Shown piece by piece: positions 1 through 9,125 of a stretch of 64,000 nt of DNA. Made by a program: the position numbers and the translations under genes. Where the stretch lies: positions 1 through 64,000 of the forward strand of contig CBFIHE010000008.1 in the NCBI GenBank assembly GCA_965662345.1, written 5' to 3'. The number at the start of each line of letters is the position of its first letter. Positions within the stretch are counted from its first letter, which is position 1. The notes under the pieces are model-generated. The model was not told the DNA's origin and did no database searches. It saw only the letters and a list, made by a program, of their open reading frames with translations. The DNA is from UBA6049 sp965662345 (GTDB lineage: Bacteria > Bacteroidota > Bacteroidia > Flavobacteriales_G > Salibacteraceae).

Positions 1-232
1 CATTACCAATCCTGAATTTCTTGATGTTATTTCTGTCATCTGACAGATATCATTTAAAAAGATTTACAGGCTCTGTCCCAGAATTATAAAGCTCAACCAC
101 ATCATCAAATTCACCAGCAGAGTCAGCAATAATTTTATCATTATCCGCTAGAATCTCATTGATAAAAATGCTTTGGGCACTACTTTCTAGTATGCAAAGA
201 CTGGCAAATAGGAGGAATAAAAGTCTTCTCAT
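1..232 (-). pseudogene. Secreted lamin-tail-domain protein, 5' end, with in-frame stop; runs off window
   Basis: Starts at 232 with a clear signal peptide (hydrophobic LLFLLFASLCIL, cleavage after SSAQ) followed by the opening of a lamin tail domain (INEILADN ... DDVVELYNSG ... PVNL). At 50-52 there is an in-frame TGA, but the same frame continues with YLSDDRNNIKKFRIGN up to the window edge, which is exactly how this fold continues. The expected residue at the stop is Trp, so TGG to TGA explains it. Lamin-tail proteins of Bacteroidota are normally large secreted surface proteins, often with CotH, nuclease or T9SS sorting domains; none can be seen because the gene leaves the window. Either a nonsense-mutated gene or a base-call error. 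Confidence 0.7.
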
Positions 233-527
233 TCAAGCAAATTTAGTAGCTAGATTAATCTTAGGTTAATATGAAGTCGCTTACTTAGAAGCAGTTTGCC
301 GTTAACAACACTTAAACAGAAAGAGTAAACGAACATCTATTTGTGCAAATTTCTCATCATCGTTTTAATTCTAGCGCTTAGTCATGTTAATTACTATAAG
401 TAGAATTTCAACTAAAGTCTAAAGATTAGACAACCTCCCAGAGTCTAGTCTTTTATTCGAAGAAGTAAACAAGCTAAAAATCGCTTTAATCCTACTGAAT
501 CGCTATATTCGTTCGCCTCGAAAAAAC
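233..527. other. Gene-free spacer between divergent genes
   Basis: AT-rich, 295 bp, no ORF of note on either strand. It holds one small hairpin, GTCTAA-AGA-TTAGAC at 417-431, without a T tract. No complete TTG-N19-TAnnTTTG promoter was found; TATATTCG at 504-511 is a one-mismatch -7 candidate for the downstream repeat-protein gene. Confidence 0.5.
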
Positions 528-3500
528 TTGGGATTGAATAGAGACATTTCAAATTTTCTTAAGTACCTCATTCACCTTGTGTTACCAGCTCTTATGCTCG
601 TTTGCAGCGCTGCGTACAATCCTATCCATGCCCAAAGTGAAGAGGATATTCTGAACTCCATCGGTGCCGAAATAGAAGCTGAATCTGAAGCCAATAAAAA
701 AGAAGAGGAGAAAAAAGAACAATACAATGACCTTAAAGGCAAGGCAGACGGATACTTTAAAGGGGAGAAATACGATAAAGCTATTCCGCTCTATGAAGAA
801 ATGTCTAAAATCTTCCCAGATAATGATTACCCCAAACGCCAGGTAAGGTTAATCAACCAAAAAATCAAAGAAGCTAAAGCTGCTGAGGTCAAAGCAGAAT
901 ACGACAAAGTTATTGCAGAAGCAGATGCTCTGTTTGGTAAAGAGAAATGGGAAGACGCCAAAGCCAAGTATGCCGCAGCAGCTAAGATCAAAGGTGATGA
1001 AACGTATCCCAAAGAAAAAATTAAAGGGATAGACATGTTGATTGCTGAGCGCAAAAAAGCCGAGGAAGAGGCTGCGCTACAAGCTAAATACGATGAATTT
1101 GTGAAAGCGGGTGATGCTGCTTTAGCAGACAAAAACTTTGAAGCTGCAAAACGCAATTACCAACAGGCAGCTAAAGTAAAACCTCAAGAAAAGTATCCCA
1201 AAGATCAATTACTTGCTGTAGCTAATGCGAAAGAGGAGGAACAAACTAGGCTAAAACAAGAGGCAGCTGACAAGCAATACAATGATCTCATAACTGCTGC
1301 AGATGGTTTATTGGCAAAAGAACAGTGGGAAAATGCTAAGGCAAAATATTTAGCAGCACAAAAAGTAAAACCTGAGGAATCTTACCCCAAAGATCAAATA
1401 GCAAAAGCAGACGATTTAAAGGCCAAAGCAGAAGAGGCAGCCAAAGAGGCGGCAGTTCGCAAACAATACGATGATATTATTAAGCAAGCAGATAACCTCT
1501 TGAAATTGCAGAATTGGGATGCTGCCATAGAGAAATACAATGCCGCACTTGCAGTACTTCAAGACCCCTACCCAACGCAGAAAATAAAAGAAGCGGAGCA
1601 AGGTAAAGCTGAACAAGCCGCTGCTCAAGAACAAGCTAAAGTTGATGCAGAATATAAGCAACTAGTTGGTGTTGCAGACAATTTGTTTAATTCAAGTAAA
1701 TTCCAAGAGGCTATAGGAAAATACAATGAGGCTAAAGCTGTTAAGCCTTCTGAATCTTATCCAGATGAACAAATCACCAAAGCCAATGATGCGATAGCAA
1801 AGGCAGAAAAAGCTGCTGAAGAAGCTGAACAAATACAAGCTTACAATGCGAAAGTTAAAGAGGCTGATGCTTTATTTAAGTCCAAGGCCTACGATGACGC
1901 CATCGCAAAGTACAATGAAGCCAAAACCATTAAATCAGATGAAACTTATCCAGATACTCAAATAGCTGCTGCCAACAAAGCAAAAGCAGAAGAGGCAGAA
2001 GCAGCTGCTCAAGCAGAAGCGTTGGAGAAGAACTACCAAGCTGCCATGGCGGCCGCATCAGCTGCACTTGGCGCAAAAGAATTTGATGAAGCAATAACAA
2101 AATTCAAAGAAGCAGCCGAGCTTAAGCCAACGACATCAGAGCCTAAAGCAGGATTGAAAAATGCAGAAGAACAAAAGAAGTTTGCAGAAGCCGAAGCAGC
2201 CAAGCTAGCCGAAGCAGAAGCTGAGAAACAAGCCCTAGAACAACAATATACGGAGTTGATTAGTAAAGCAGATGCAGCAAAAGCATCTGAAGACTTTGTA
2301 AATGCTAAAGCTTTATACAAGCAAGCGGGTGACCTTAAACCACAAGAAACCTATTCTTTTGAACAAATAACAGCTATAGATGCAGCCATTGCTGCAAAAG
2401 AGGCATCAGAAAAGCAAGCTCAGGAAGATGCTGCAAAAGCAAAAGAAGAGAAGCAGGCTCAATATGAGCAGTTCGTGGCTGCAGGAAATGCTGCTCTTGA
2501 TAAGAAGGAATATGATTCCGCAACAGATGCATTTAATAAGGCAGCAACCTTGAAGCCTGAAGCTAGCGCTCCAAAAGAAGGACTAAAAGCCGTTGAAAGA
2601 GCCAAAGAACTTGACGCGGCAGAGGCAGAGAAGCTAGCAGAACAAGAAGCAGCTGAAGCAAAAGCAGAGCAAGCGTACAAGGCTTTAGTTAGCGAAGCTG
2701 ATCTAGCTTTTCAGGCTGAAGATTGGCCCAAGGCGAAAAACCTTTACAAGCAGGCTTCGTCTGAACAACCAGATGATTCCTATCCCCAAAATCAATTAGA
2801 TGCCATTGAAGCAGCATTAGCTCAAGCTGCAGCTCAAGCAGAAGAAGCCGCTATGGCAGAAGAGGCTGCTAAGCAGCAAGCAGAAGCAGATTACATGAAG
2901 TACATGGCCCTTGGAGGCGATGCTATGAAGGCAGAAGATTGGGCGGGAGCTAGAAATGCATATGAGAAAGCAGCTGAAATAAAACCATCGGCTCAGGGCC
3001 CAGCAGATGGATTAGTAGAAGTAGATAGACAAGAAAAATTAGCGCTAGCTGCAAAAGAGCAGGCTCAAAAAAAGCAGAAGCAAGACCTTGAGAATAAGTA
3101 CAGTGGTCTAATGAGTAAGGGTGAAGATGCACTTAGAAACAAAGAATGGAATAGTGCAAGAAGCTATTTTACCCAAGCCTCTGAATTAAAGCCAGAAGCT
3201 TTTGGTGCCAAAGAGCGTATTGAAGAGGTTGATCGACTAGAAGAACTTGAAAAGATGGAGTCTGCCAAAGCCGAAGAGGAAGAGCGTGCTGCGGCCGAGA
3301 AAAAGAATGAATTTGATGCTACCATGGAAATGGGTAATGCTTCCATGGCTTCAAAATACTATTCTGCTGCGGTTACCCATTTTGAAAAGGCATTGACAAT
3401 TATCCCAACTTCAGGAGATGCTAGAGATAAATTAAGACAAGCTAAGGATTTACTTAGTCAGCAAGAATCACAAGCCGCAGCGGCAAAAGCAGAGGCAGAC

Positions 3501-4124
3501 CGAATAGCGGCAGAAGAGGCTGCGAAAAAGGCTGCTCAAGAAGAGGCAAAGCGTAAGGCAGAAGAGGAGGCGAGATTGGCCGCAGAACAGGCCGCGGCTA
3601 AAGCTGCATTATTAGAGTCTGGATTTGCTGCTGCAATGTCTACGGGTGATGACGCCATGGAGGAGGGGAGCTACAAAATAGCAGTTGAAGCATATGAAGA
3701 AGCTCAGGAATTAAAACCTGAAGCCGCTGGAGTGGGGAGCAAGCTTGCAGATGCACGTGCCAGATGGGAGAAGCAACAAGAGGAACTAGCTGCACAGCGC
3801 AGAATTGCTGAAGCAGAAAGAAGAAAGCAGGCTGAGATTGAGCGGAAAAAAGCAGCTGAAAATGCTGAAAAACGCAGGCAAGAGAGGATAAAAAGACTGA
3901 AAGAAAACTCACCTGAAGAGTTAGCAAAAAGGTATCCTTCTGGTATTACAGAAGAAACAATAGATCAAGGATACAGAACCATTAAAAGAACTATTGTTGT
4001 TGAAGAAGGTAAAGGAAGGCAGCTCCATGCCATTGACTATCCATGGGGGCTCAAATTCTACTACCTAAATGGTAAACGTGTTACCTCAGATACGTACAAG
4101 CATAACATTAACCAGAACAGGTGA
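528..4124 (+). CDS. Giant secreted TPR-like repeat protein, 15 repeats, with C-terminal WG/YP module
   Basis: 1198 aa. The N-terminus is a signal peptide ending near HAQ (about residue 36). From about residue 65 to 1085 it is built from 15 units of about 65-75 aa, each with a Y-x-x-x-(I/L/M)-x-x-(A/G)(D/E) opener, a K-x-(Y/W)-(D/E)-x-A helix, a K(P/S)-x-(E/A)-x-YP turn and then an Ala/Glu/Lys-rich helix, so the product should be a very long alpha-helical rod. The last ~70 residues form a different compact module (LAKRYP..., IVVEEG, PWGLKFYYLNGK) that recurs at the end of the protein at 26690-29815. The start is TTG; no in-frame ATG or GTG lies between the upstream TAA at 420-422 and 528. The stop overlaps the next gene's GTG by 4 nt, so they are probably co-translated. 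Role unknown; a periplasmic or envelope scaffold is inferred. Confidence 0.85.
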   Translation: MGLNRDISNFLKYLIHLVLPALMLVCSAAYNPIHAQSEEDILNSIGAEIEAESEANKKEEEKKEQYNDLKGKADGYFKGEKYDKAIPLYEEMSKIFPDNDYPKRQVRLINQKIKEAKAAEVKAEYDKVIAEADALFGKEKWEDAKAKYAAAAKIKGDETYPKEKIKGIDMLIAERKKAEEEAALQAKYDEFVKAGDAALADKNFEAAKRNYQQAAKVKPQEKYPKDQLLAVANAKEEEQTRLKQEAADKQYNDLITAADGLLAKEQWENAKAKYLAAQKVKPEESYPKDQIAKADDLKAKAEEAAKEAAVRKQYDDIIKQADNLLKLQNWDAAIEKYNAALAVLQDPYPTQKIKEAEQGKAEQAAAQEQAKVDAEYKQLVGVADNLFNSSKFQEAIGKYNEAKAVKPSESYPDEQITKANDAIAKAEKAAEEAEQIQAYNAKVKEADALFKSKAYDDAIAKYNEAKTIKSDETYPDTQIAAANKAKAEEAEAAAQAEALEKNYQAAMAAASAALGAKEFDEAITKFKEAAELKPTTSEPKAGLKNAEEQKKFAEAEAAKLAEAEAEKQALEQQYTELISKADAAKASEDFVNAKALYKQAGDLKPQETYSFEQITAIDAAIAAKEASEKQAQEDAAKAKEEKQAQYEQFVAAGNAALDKKEYDSATDAFNKAATLKPEASAPKEGLKAVERAKELDAAEAEKLAEQEAAEAKAEQAYKALVSEADLAFQAEDWPKAKNLYKQASSEQPDDSYPQNQLDAIEAALAQAAAQAEEAAMAEEAAKQQAEADYMKYMALGGDAMKAEDWAGARNAYEKAAEIKPSAQGPADGLVEVDRQEKLALAAKEQAQKKQKQDLENKYSGLMSKGEDALRNKEWNSARSYFTQASELKPEAFGAKERIEEVDRLEELEKMESAKAEEEERAAAEKKNEFDATMEMGNASMASKYYSAAVTHFEKALTIIPTSGDARDKLRQAKDLLSQQESQAAAAKAEADRIAAEEAAKKAAQEEAKRKAEEEARLAAEQAAAKAALLESGFAAAMSTGDDAMEEGSYKIAVEAYEEAQELKPEAAGVGSKLADARARWEKQQEELAAQRRIAEAERRKQAEIERKKAAENAEKRRQERIKRLKENSPEELAKRYPSGITEETIDQGYRTIKRTIVVEEGKGRQLHAIDYPWGLKFYYLNGKRVTSDTYKHNINQNR

Positions 4125-4678
4125 GCCTTCCTTTTCAAGATAAAGATGAACTGAGAAAGCATTTTCTGAATACCAGAAACTTCTTAAAACCGCATGAAAA
4201 AAAGCGTTGGGAAGAAAGCTTGCTTCACAAACTATTTGCAGAACCTGCCTTTAAAGAAGCTAAGCGCTTGAGCTGCTTTGTGAGTTTTGGGAGCGAGTTA
4301 AATACCCTTCCAATAATGCATGAATGCCGCTACGAGCAAAAGAAACTTTTTGTTCCGCGAGTTATTAGCCGAACCGAAGGAATGGAGATGGTGGAAATTG
4401 AAGATGAAGACGAGTTGGTTCCTGGTCAGTATGGATTATCTGAGCCTGCAGCCTTTTTGGAAGGTGAAAGAACACCAGAGCTTGATTTGATTATTGTGCC
4501 TGGATTGGTGTTTGATAAGAACGGCTATCGTATTGGATATGGAGGAGGGTTCTACGACCGCTTCTTAGTTCATTACCCCACTGTTCATAAGATTGCGTTA
4601 GCATATCCTTATCAACTTGTAGATGCTCTGCCTCATGATGAAGACGATGTGCCTGTTTCTAATGTTATTACACCTTAA
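4121..4678 (+). CDS. fau: 5-formyltetrahydrofolate cyclo-ligase (MTHFS)
   Basis: 185 aa, usual family length. Catalyses ATP-dependent conversion of 5-formyl-THF to 5,10-methenyl-THF in cytosolic one-carbon metabolism. The diagnostic GYGGGFYDR loop (residues 139-147) is intact, preceded by LIIVPGLVFD, and the N-terminal basic K/R-rich helix that contacts ATP is present. The GTG start sits inside the previous gene's stop (GTGA overlap), implying translational coupling. Its stop shares four bases with the stop of the convergent gpmI gene (4675-4678), leaving no intergenic space and no terminator between the two. Confidence 0.92.
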   Translation: MSLPFQDKDELRKHFLNTRNFLKPHEKKRWEESLLHKLFAEPAFKEAKRLSCFVSFGSELNTLPIMHECRYEQKKLFVPRVISRTEGMEMVEIEDEDELVPGQYGLSEPAAFLEGERTPELDLIIVPGLVFDKNGYRIGYGGGFYDRFLVHYPTVHKIALAYPYQLVDALPHDEDDVPVSNVITP

Positions 4679-6189
4679 ACTAAAACATCCCCAGTCATTT
4701 CAGAAGGTATTTCAATTCCCATTAGTTTACAAATAGTTGGGGCAATATCGCCCAGCTTCCCTTCTTTAATGGGCATTCCCTCAGGATCTACAAGAAAGCA
4801 AGGTACGGGATTGGTTGTGTGAGCGGTATTCACAGAACCATCTGGATTAATCATTACATCGCTATTACCATGATCTGCGAGTATAATGAAGCTGTATTGG
4901 TGTGCTAAGCCAGTTTCTACAAGCTCTTTAACGCAAGCATCTACTTTTTCACAGGCTTTAACAGCAGCACTAAATACACCAGTATGTCCTACCATATCTG
5001 GATTGGCAAAGTTGATGCAAACAAAATCCGCAGACTCTGCTTCTAGTTCGGCCTTAAGTTGATTCTTCACTTCATCTGCACTCATTTCTGGCTGTAAATC
5101 ATATGTCGCTACTTTGGGCGAAGAGACCATTATACGCTTCTCGCCTTCAAATTCGCTTTCTCTTCCTCCTGAGAAAAAGAATGTTACGTGCGGATATTTT
5201 TCAGTTTCTGCAATGCGGATTTGTTTTTTACCAGCATTGGAAACTACCTCGCCTAAGGTGTTTGAAAGATTATCTTTTTCAAACATTACGTGAACCTTTT
5301 GGAATGATTCATCATAGCGAGTCATGGTAACATAATGTAAGGGCAGGGGCTGCATGTCTTGTTCAGGAAAAGCCTCTTGAGTAAGTGCCATGGTTATTTC
5401 TCTTCCTCTATCTGTTCTGAAATTAAAACAGAGTACAACATCACCTTCTTGAATAGTAGCTACAGGTTTTCCATTTTCCTCAATAACAGCTGGCTTAATG
5501 AATTCGTCTGTAATGTCTTGACTGTATGAGTCTTCAATGGCTTCTGTGGCAGAACTATAGCCTGCGCCTTCACCTTTTACAAGCAGATCATATGCAAGTT
5601 TAACACGCTCCCACCGCTTGTCTCTATCCATTGCATAATACCTACCAATAATAGATGCCACTTTGGAGCCAGTGCCTTTAATTTCGTTTTCTAGCCGTTG
5701 TATTTGTTTCAAACCACTATTGGGGTCACAGTCTCTTCCATCTGTAAAAGCATGGATGAATGCGCCTGAAACTCCATGGTCATTTGCCGCTTTACAAAGT
5801 GCAGTTAAATGGTTTTGATGTGAATGAACACCGCCATCGCTTACTAGCCCAATAAAATGAACTTGCTTGTTATTTGCTTTGGAATAAGCAAATGCTTCTT
5901 TTAAGGTGGCATTATCTGCTAAAGTTCCTTCTTCTGCCGCTTTATTGATTTTTACAAGGTCCTGATATACAACGCGACCTGCACCTAGGTTCATGTGTCC
6001 TACTTCTGAGTTGCCCATTTGCCCATCTGGTAACCCAACAGAAAGTCCACTTGTTCTTAGTGTAGTGTTTGGATAGGAGTGATACAACCCATCTACGAAC
6101 TGAGTATTGGCTTTATCTATTGCAGAAAATTCAGGATTTGGGGCAATTCCCCATCCATCTAACACCATTAAAACTACGCGCTTATTCAT
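4675..6189 (-). CDS. gpmI: 2,3-bisphosphoglycerate-independent phosphoglycerate mutase
   Basis: 504 aa from the ATG at 6189; an upstream in-frame start at 6216 would add nine residues not typical of the family. Interconverts 3- and 2-phosphoglycerate in glycolysis/gluconeogenesis using two Mn ions and a phosphoserine. Metal ligand D11 (VLDGWG), nucleophile S61 (GNSEVGH) and the C-terminal ADHGN and HTTNPVP motifs are present. Ends convergently with the cyclo-ligase gene. A TACTTTTG element (minus strand, 6214-6221) lies about 25 bp upstream of the start and fits a Bacteroidota -7 box. Confidence 0.95.
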   Translation of the reverse strand: MNKRVVLMVLDGWGIAPNPEFSAIDKANTQFVDGLYHSYPNTTLRTSGLSVGLPDGQMGNSEVGHMNLGAGRVVYQDLVKINKAAEEGTLADNATLKEAFAYSKANNKQVHFIGLVSDGGVHSHQNHLTALCKAANDHGVSGAFIHAFTDGRDCDPNSGLKQIQRLENEIKGTGSKVASIIGRYYAMDRDKRWERVKLAYDLLVKGEGAGYSSATEAIEDSYSQDITDEFIKPAVIEENGKPVATIQEGDVVLCFNFRTDRGREITMALTQEAFPEQDMQPLPLHYVTMTRYDESFQKVHVMFEKDNLSNTLGEVVSNAGKKQIRIAETEKYPHVTFFFSGGRESEFEGEKRIMVSSPKVATYDLQPEMSADEVKNQLKAELEAESADFVCINFANPDMVGHTGVFSAAVKACEKVDACVKELVETGLAHQYSFIILADHGNSDVMINPDGSVNTAHTTNPVPCFLVDPEGMPIKEGKLGDIAPTICKLMGIEIPSEMTGDVLV

Positions 6190-6276
6190 AAACCAATGTA
6201 TTTTTAGCAAAATCAAAAGTAGCAGAAATACACCATCGGCTTTGCTAAATCTTCAACTTTACGCTCAGCTGTTTGT

Positions 6277-6284
6277 TAGCTTTG
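6277..6284 (+). promoter_or_regulatory. Candidate -7 promoter element (TAGCTTTG)
   Basis: Perfect match to the Bacteroidota TAnnTTTG -7 box, 22 bp before the DUF2452 start codon. No TTG at the right distance upstream, so only half of the promoter consensus is met. Confidence 0.4.
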
Positions 6285-6306
6285 CGCTAACCATAAAACG
6301 AAAGTT

Positions 6307-6753
6307 ATGGCCCAAGACGAGAAAGAACCATTTGTAAATCCTATAGATCCAGAAAAGGTTGCAGAAAGCCCAGGACTACTAACGTACGCCCACCATGTTG
6401 GCAGTGCCTCAATTAAACCCGTAGATAAAGGCAGGGTAAAGGGTAGAGCTATGCTGGCCATGGAGCAACAGACTTCTATGCAGTTGGAGCAAATTCATGG
6501 TCAAATAAAAACCTTGGCAGAACAAGCTAAAAAGCTTCAAGAAAGGGTAGAAGTGAGCCAACGTATTTATGAGGCAGATATGAATTTTGAACCTTTAACT
6601 GGCCACACCTATCACTTATATGAAAAAGAGAATGGTGACTATATTCTCAGTATGGTTGCTCCAACTGAATGGGGTAAAAGTAGACCTTTCAAATCTCATC
6701 TTTCTACCGTTACTTTAATGGCAGACCATACTTGGGATATACATGAAGATTAA
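6307..6753 (+). CDS. DUF2452 domain-containing protein
   Basis: 148 aa, full length for the family. Cytosolic, no signal peptide. Recognised by the NPIDPEKVAESPGLLTYAHH opening, a central predicted coiled coil (about residues 50-90) and the C-terminal TGHTYHLYEKENG / SMVAPTEWG segment. The family is widespread in Bacteroidota and has no known function. The gene is divergent from gpmI and overlaps the next lipoprotein gene by 11 nt, so the two are likely co-transcribed. Confidence 0.85.
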   Translation: MAQDEKEPFVNPIDPEKVAESPGLLTYAHHVGSASIKPVDKGRVKGRAMLAMEQQTSMQLEQIHGQIKTLAEQAKKLQERVEVSQRIYEADMNFEPLTGHTYHLYEKENGDYILSMVAPTEWGKSRPFKSHLSTVTLMADHTWDIHED

Positions 6754-7180
6754 TTTTCTCATATTGTGCTTATTAAGCTTGCTTAGTGCTTGCAATACTT
6801 TAAGTGATGCTGATGCTCAGAAACAAGCTATTTCAAGAGTGTTGTATGCGCAGCAAGACGCTTGGAATGAAGGTGATATTGACACCTTTTTAGAAGGCTA
6901 CATTAAGAGTGATGAACTGCGATTTGTTTCACGCACTGGAGTAAATAAAGGAATAGCAGAAGTAAAAGCCATGTATCAACGGGGGTATAAGAACCCAAAA
7001 GAAATGGGCCATCTAACCTTTGAATTGAGTGAAATAAAGTTGCTAGGTGAGGAGTATGCCACTATAATAGGACTTTACATGCTAGATTTTCCAGATCAAA
7101 AACAAAGAAGGGGTAGGTTTACATTGTTACTTACTAAAACTCCCACGGGGTGGAAAATTATTCAAGACCACACAAGCTAA
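6743..7180 (+). CDS. NTF2-like (SnoaL/DUF4440-type) lipoprotein
   Basis: 145 aa. A short hydrophobic leader ends in the lipobox LLSAC, so the mature protein should be a lipid-anchored envelope protein starting at Cys17. The rest is one NTF2-like domain: the AWNEGDIDTFLEGY helix, a GxxxVKAMYxxGY segment and the closing GRFTLLLTKTPTGWKIIQDH strand pair typical of DUF4440/SnoaL-like proteins. Substrate or partner unknown. Overlaps the DUF2452 gene by 11 nt and shares its operon. Confidence 0.82.
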   Translation: MKINFLILCLLSLLSACNTLSDADAQKQAISRVLYAQQDAWNEGDIDTFLEGYIKSDELRFVSRTGVNKGIAEVKAMYQRGYKNPKEMGHLTFELSEIKLLGEEYATIIGLYMLDFPDQKQRRGRFTLLLTKTPTGWKIIQDHTS

Positions 7181-7214
7181 ACCGATTAAGACTACTTTTG
7201 GGTAACAGTAGCAT

Positions 7215-8114
7215 ATGGGAGAGTTTAGCCAATGTCCATCATATGGAATACATCTAGAAGACACAGACCGATTTTGTAGGTCATGTGGTCAAGCCAACAG
7301 ATCTGTTCGAGGCTAAGTCACAGATTTATTAGGTGATTTCTTTAAAGATTATATTGCCTTTGATTCTAAGCTGGTATCTACCATAAAGCCATTAATTACT
7401 AAGCCTGGCTTTCTCTCCAGAGAATTCATAAAACACAAGAGAAGTGCCTATGTCCCGCCTCTAAGGCTTTACCTGTTTATTTCTTTTATTTATTTCTTGC
7501 TGGTCTCAATCTTAGCCAATTTTGATAAGCCTACCAATATTACAATAAATGCCCCAGAAGAAGAAGCTGTATCACCAATTGTATTCAATATTGAAGGAGA
7601 CAGTTCTACATTTGAAAGAAAGGTAAATAGCTTGTTAGCGCTTGACCCAGAAACAGTACCTACAGAAGATTACCTTGAGGTTAGAATAGGGCAAGGAACC
7701 GCAAAGCTCATTTCACTGGAGGCACGAAAAAGAGATGATTTGATTCGCAGCACTACACCGTTAGCTCTTCTATTGATTATACCCATTTACAGCTTGTTGG
7801 TTCGCCTATTCAACCTTAAAAAGAAACGCTTTTTTGTTGATGATGTAGTCTTTGTGAGTCACATTCTTTCCATAACCTTACTCGCGTCACTCGCAACTTC
7901 ACCTATTAGTATGGGATTAGATGAGACGGCTATAGCGCAAGTTATTTGGTCAATTTGGACTGGGGCTTATTTCTTAGTTTCTTACAAACGTGTATACACT
8001 AGAGGATATGGTGTTGCCATTATTTATGGTTCATTTCAGTTTATTGTTTTCCTACTAATTTTTGGAGCAGCCTTAGTTCTTATGCTACTCTACATTGTTT
8101 ACTTTAAAGTTTAA
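7215..8114 (+). pseudogene. DUF3667 membrane protein gene with in-frame stop
   Basis: Reading from the ATG at 7215 gives an N-terminal zinc-ribbon-like segment (CPSYG ... CRSCGQ), then an in-frame TAA at 7314-7316 (codon 34), then the family's hallmark block in the same frame: FKDY..FDSKL, KPLITKPGFLSREF, KRSAYVPPLRLYLF, followed by several transmembrane helices to 8114. DUF3667 proteins normally begin CxxCG; here the second Cys of the first knuckle is Tyr (TAT for TGT). A stop plus a lost metal ligand suggests genuine decay rather than one base-call error. After the stop no ATG is available before the conserved block, so internal re-initiation is unlikely. Confidence 0.8.
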
Positions 8115-8394
8115 AGTGCTTCATAAAATGCTCTGTTGAAATTAGAAATGACCGTTCTTTTCTAATCCTCTACTGACCCAAAACTTCAGTGCAGAGTCCA
8201 TAGCAAGAGCTAATCTTAAAGCCTGGAATACAATATATTAGGCGCAGACAAGAATTGCTTATTCTAAAAAAATAATGGGACGGGAATAGCTGTGCAAAAT
8301 CAGTACAAATCTCTCTGAGAACAAGAGGTTTGTTCACAGGCTACTTCTCAGGTAATAATGGGAGCCATACCGCGAACGAAACTATCTTTGTCGC
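8115..8394. other. Gene-free spacer
   Basis: 280 bp with no credible ORF and no recognisable RNA. A TATCTTTG (-7 type) element at 8383-8390 lies so close to the rhomboid ATG (8395) that, if used, it would give an almost leaderless mRNA. Confidence 0.4.
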
Positions 8395-9015
8395 ATGATT
8401 ACCAACATCATTATAGGTCTGTCTGTTATGGCCTCATTTTTAGCATTTAGAGATGAAAACCTATTTAGAAAGCTGTCTCTAGACCCGTACCTCGCACAAA
8501 AGAATAATGAGTATTATCGAGTTATAACTCATGCTTTCATTCACGGCAATTGGTTTCATTTATTTGTGAATGCCTTTGTGCTATTTCAGTTTGGTGGAGT
8601 AGTTGAGGATGATTTCAATTACTTATTTGGCGCCAAGGGCAGCTTGTACTTCGTAGTAGTATACTTAGGCGGTATTATTGCTGCTTCTTTACCAGCATTA
8701 AAAAAGCATGGGGACAACCCTTATTATACAGCAGTAGGGGCATCAGGAGCAGTAGCAGCGGTTTTATTTAGCTTTATTCTTATGCGTCCTACTGCAATGC
8801 TTGGCGTATTCTTGGTTATTCCCATGCCTGCTTTTGTTGTAGGAATTCTCTATTTGTGGTACGAGAAAAGAATGACCGACTCAAATGACAGAATTGCACA
8901 TGATGCTCATTATTGGGGCGCTATTTTTGGTGTAGTAGCAACAGCCATTTTTAAGCCCTCACTTGCTTTAGAGTTTGTTCAGAAAATTCAATTTGCCGTT
9001 CAATCGTGGTTTTAA
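8395..9015 (+). CDS. Rhomboid-family intramembrane serine protease
   Basis: 206 aa, polytopic inner-membrane protein. Carries the rhomboid set: HAFIHGNWFHLFVN in TM2 (His and Asn of the oxyanion region, about residues 46-59), the catalytic serine S117 in GASG, and the catalytic histidine H172 in AHYWGAIFG. The six-helix core length fits the bacterial GlpG-like class without a large extra domain. Substrates cannot be predicted. It stands alone between the decayed DUF3667 gene and a promoter for the next operon. Confidence 0.9.
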   Translation: MITNIIIGLSVMASFLAFRDENLFRKLSLDPYLAQKNNEYYRVITHAFIHGNWFHLFVNAFVLFQFGGVVEDDFNYLFGAKGSLYFVVVYLGGIIAASLPALKKHGDNPYYTAVGASGAVAAVLFSFILMRPTAMLGVFLVIPMPAFVVGILYLWYEKRMTDSNDRIAHDAHYWGAIFGVVATAIFKPSLALEFVQKIQFAVQSWF

Positions 9016-9027
9016 TTGTGAATAGTA

Positions 9028-9057
9028 TTGTTAATAACCTGTTGAATACTATCTTTG
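9028..9057 (+). promoter_or_regulatory. Bacteroidota-type promoter TTG-N19-TATCTTTG
   Basis: TTG at 9028-9030 and TATCTTTG at 9050-9057 are separated by 19 bp, an exact match to the Bacteroidota primary-sigma consensus. It lies just after the rhomboid stop codon and 69 bp before the HAD phosphatase ATG, and should drive the phosphatase-aminotransferase pair. Confidence 0.65.
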
Positions 9058-9125
9058 AGGTCCTTCAAGCTTCATCCCATAACGGGCATGGAGTTTTCTG
9101 TGTCCGTTATTTTTACTTTAAACCG

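Noticed and set aside
528..4124. Repeat array as a CRISPR-like or tandem DNA repeat
   Set aside because: The periodicity is at protein level; nucleotide units are diverged and there are no constant repeat/spacer blocks.
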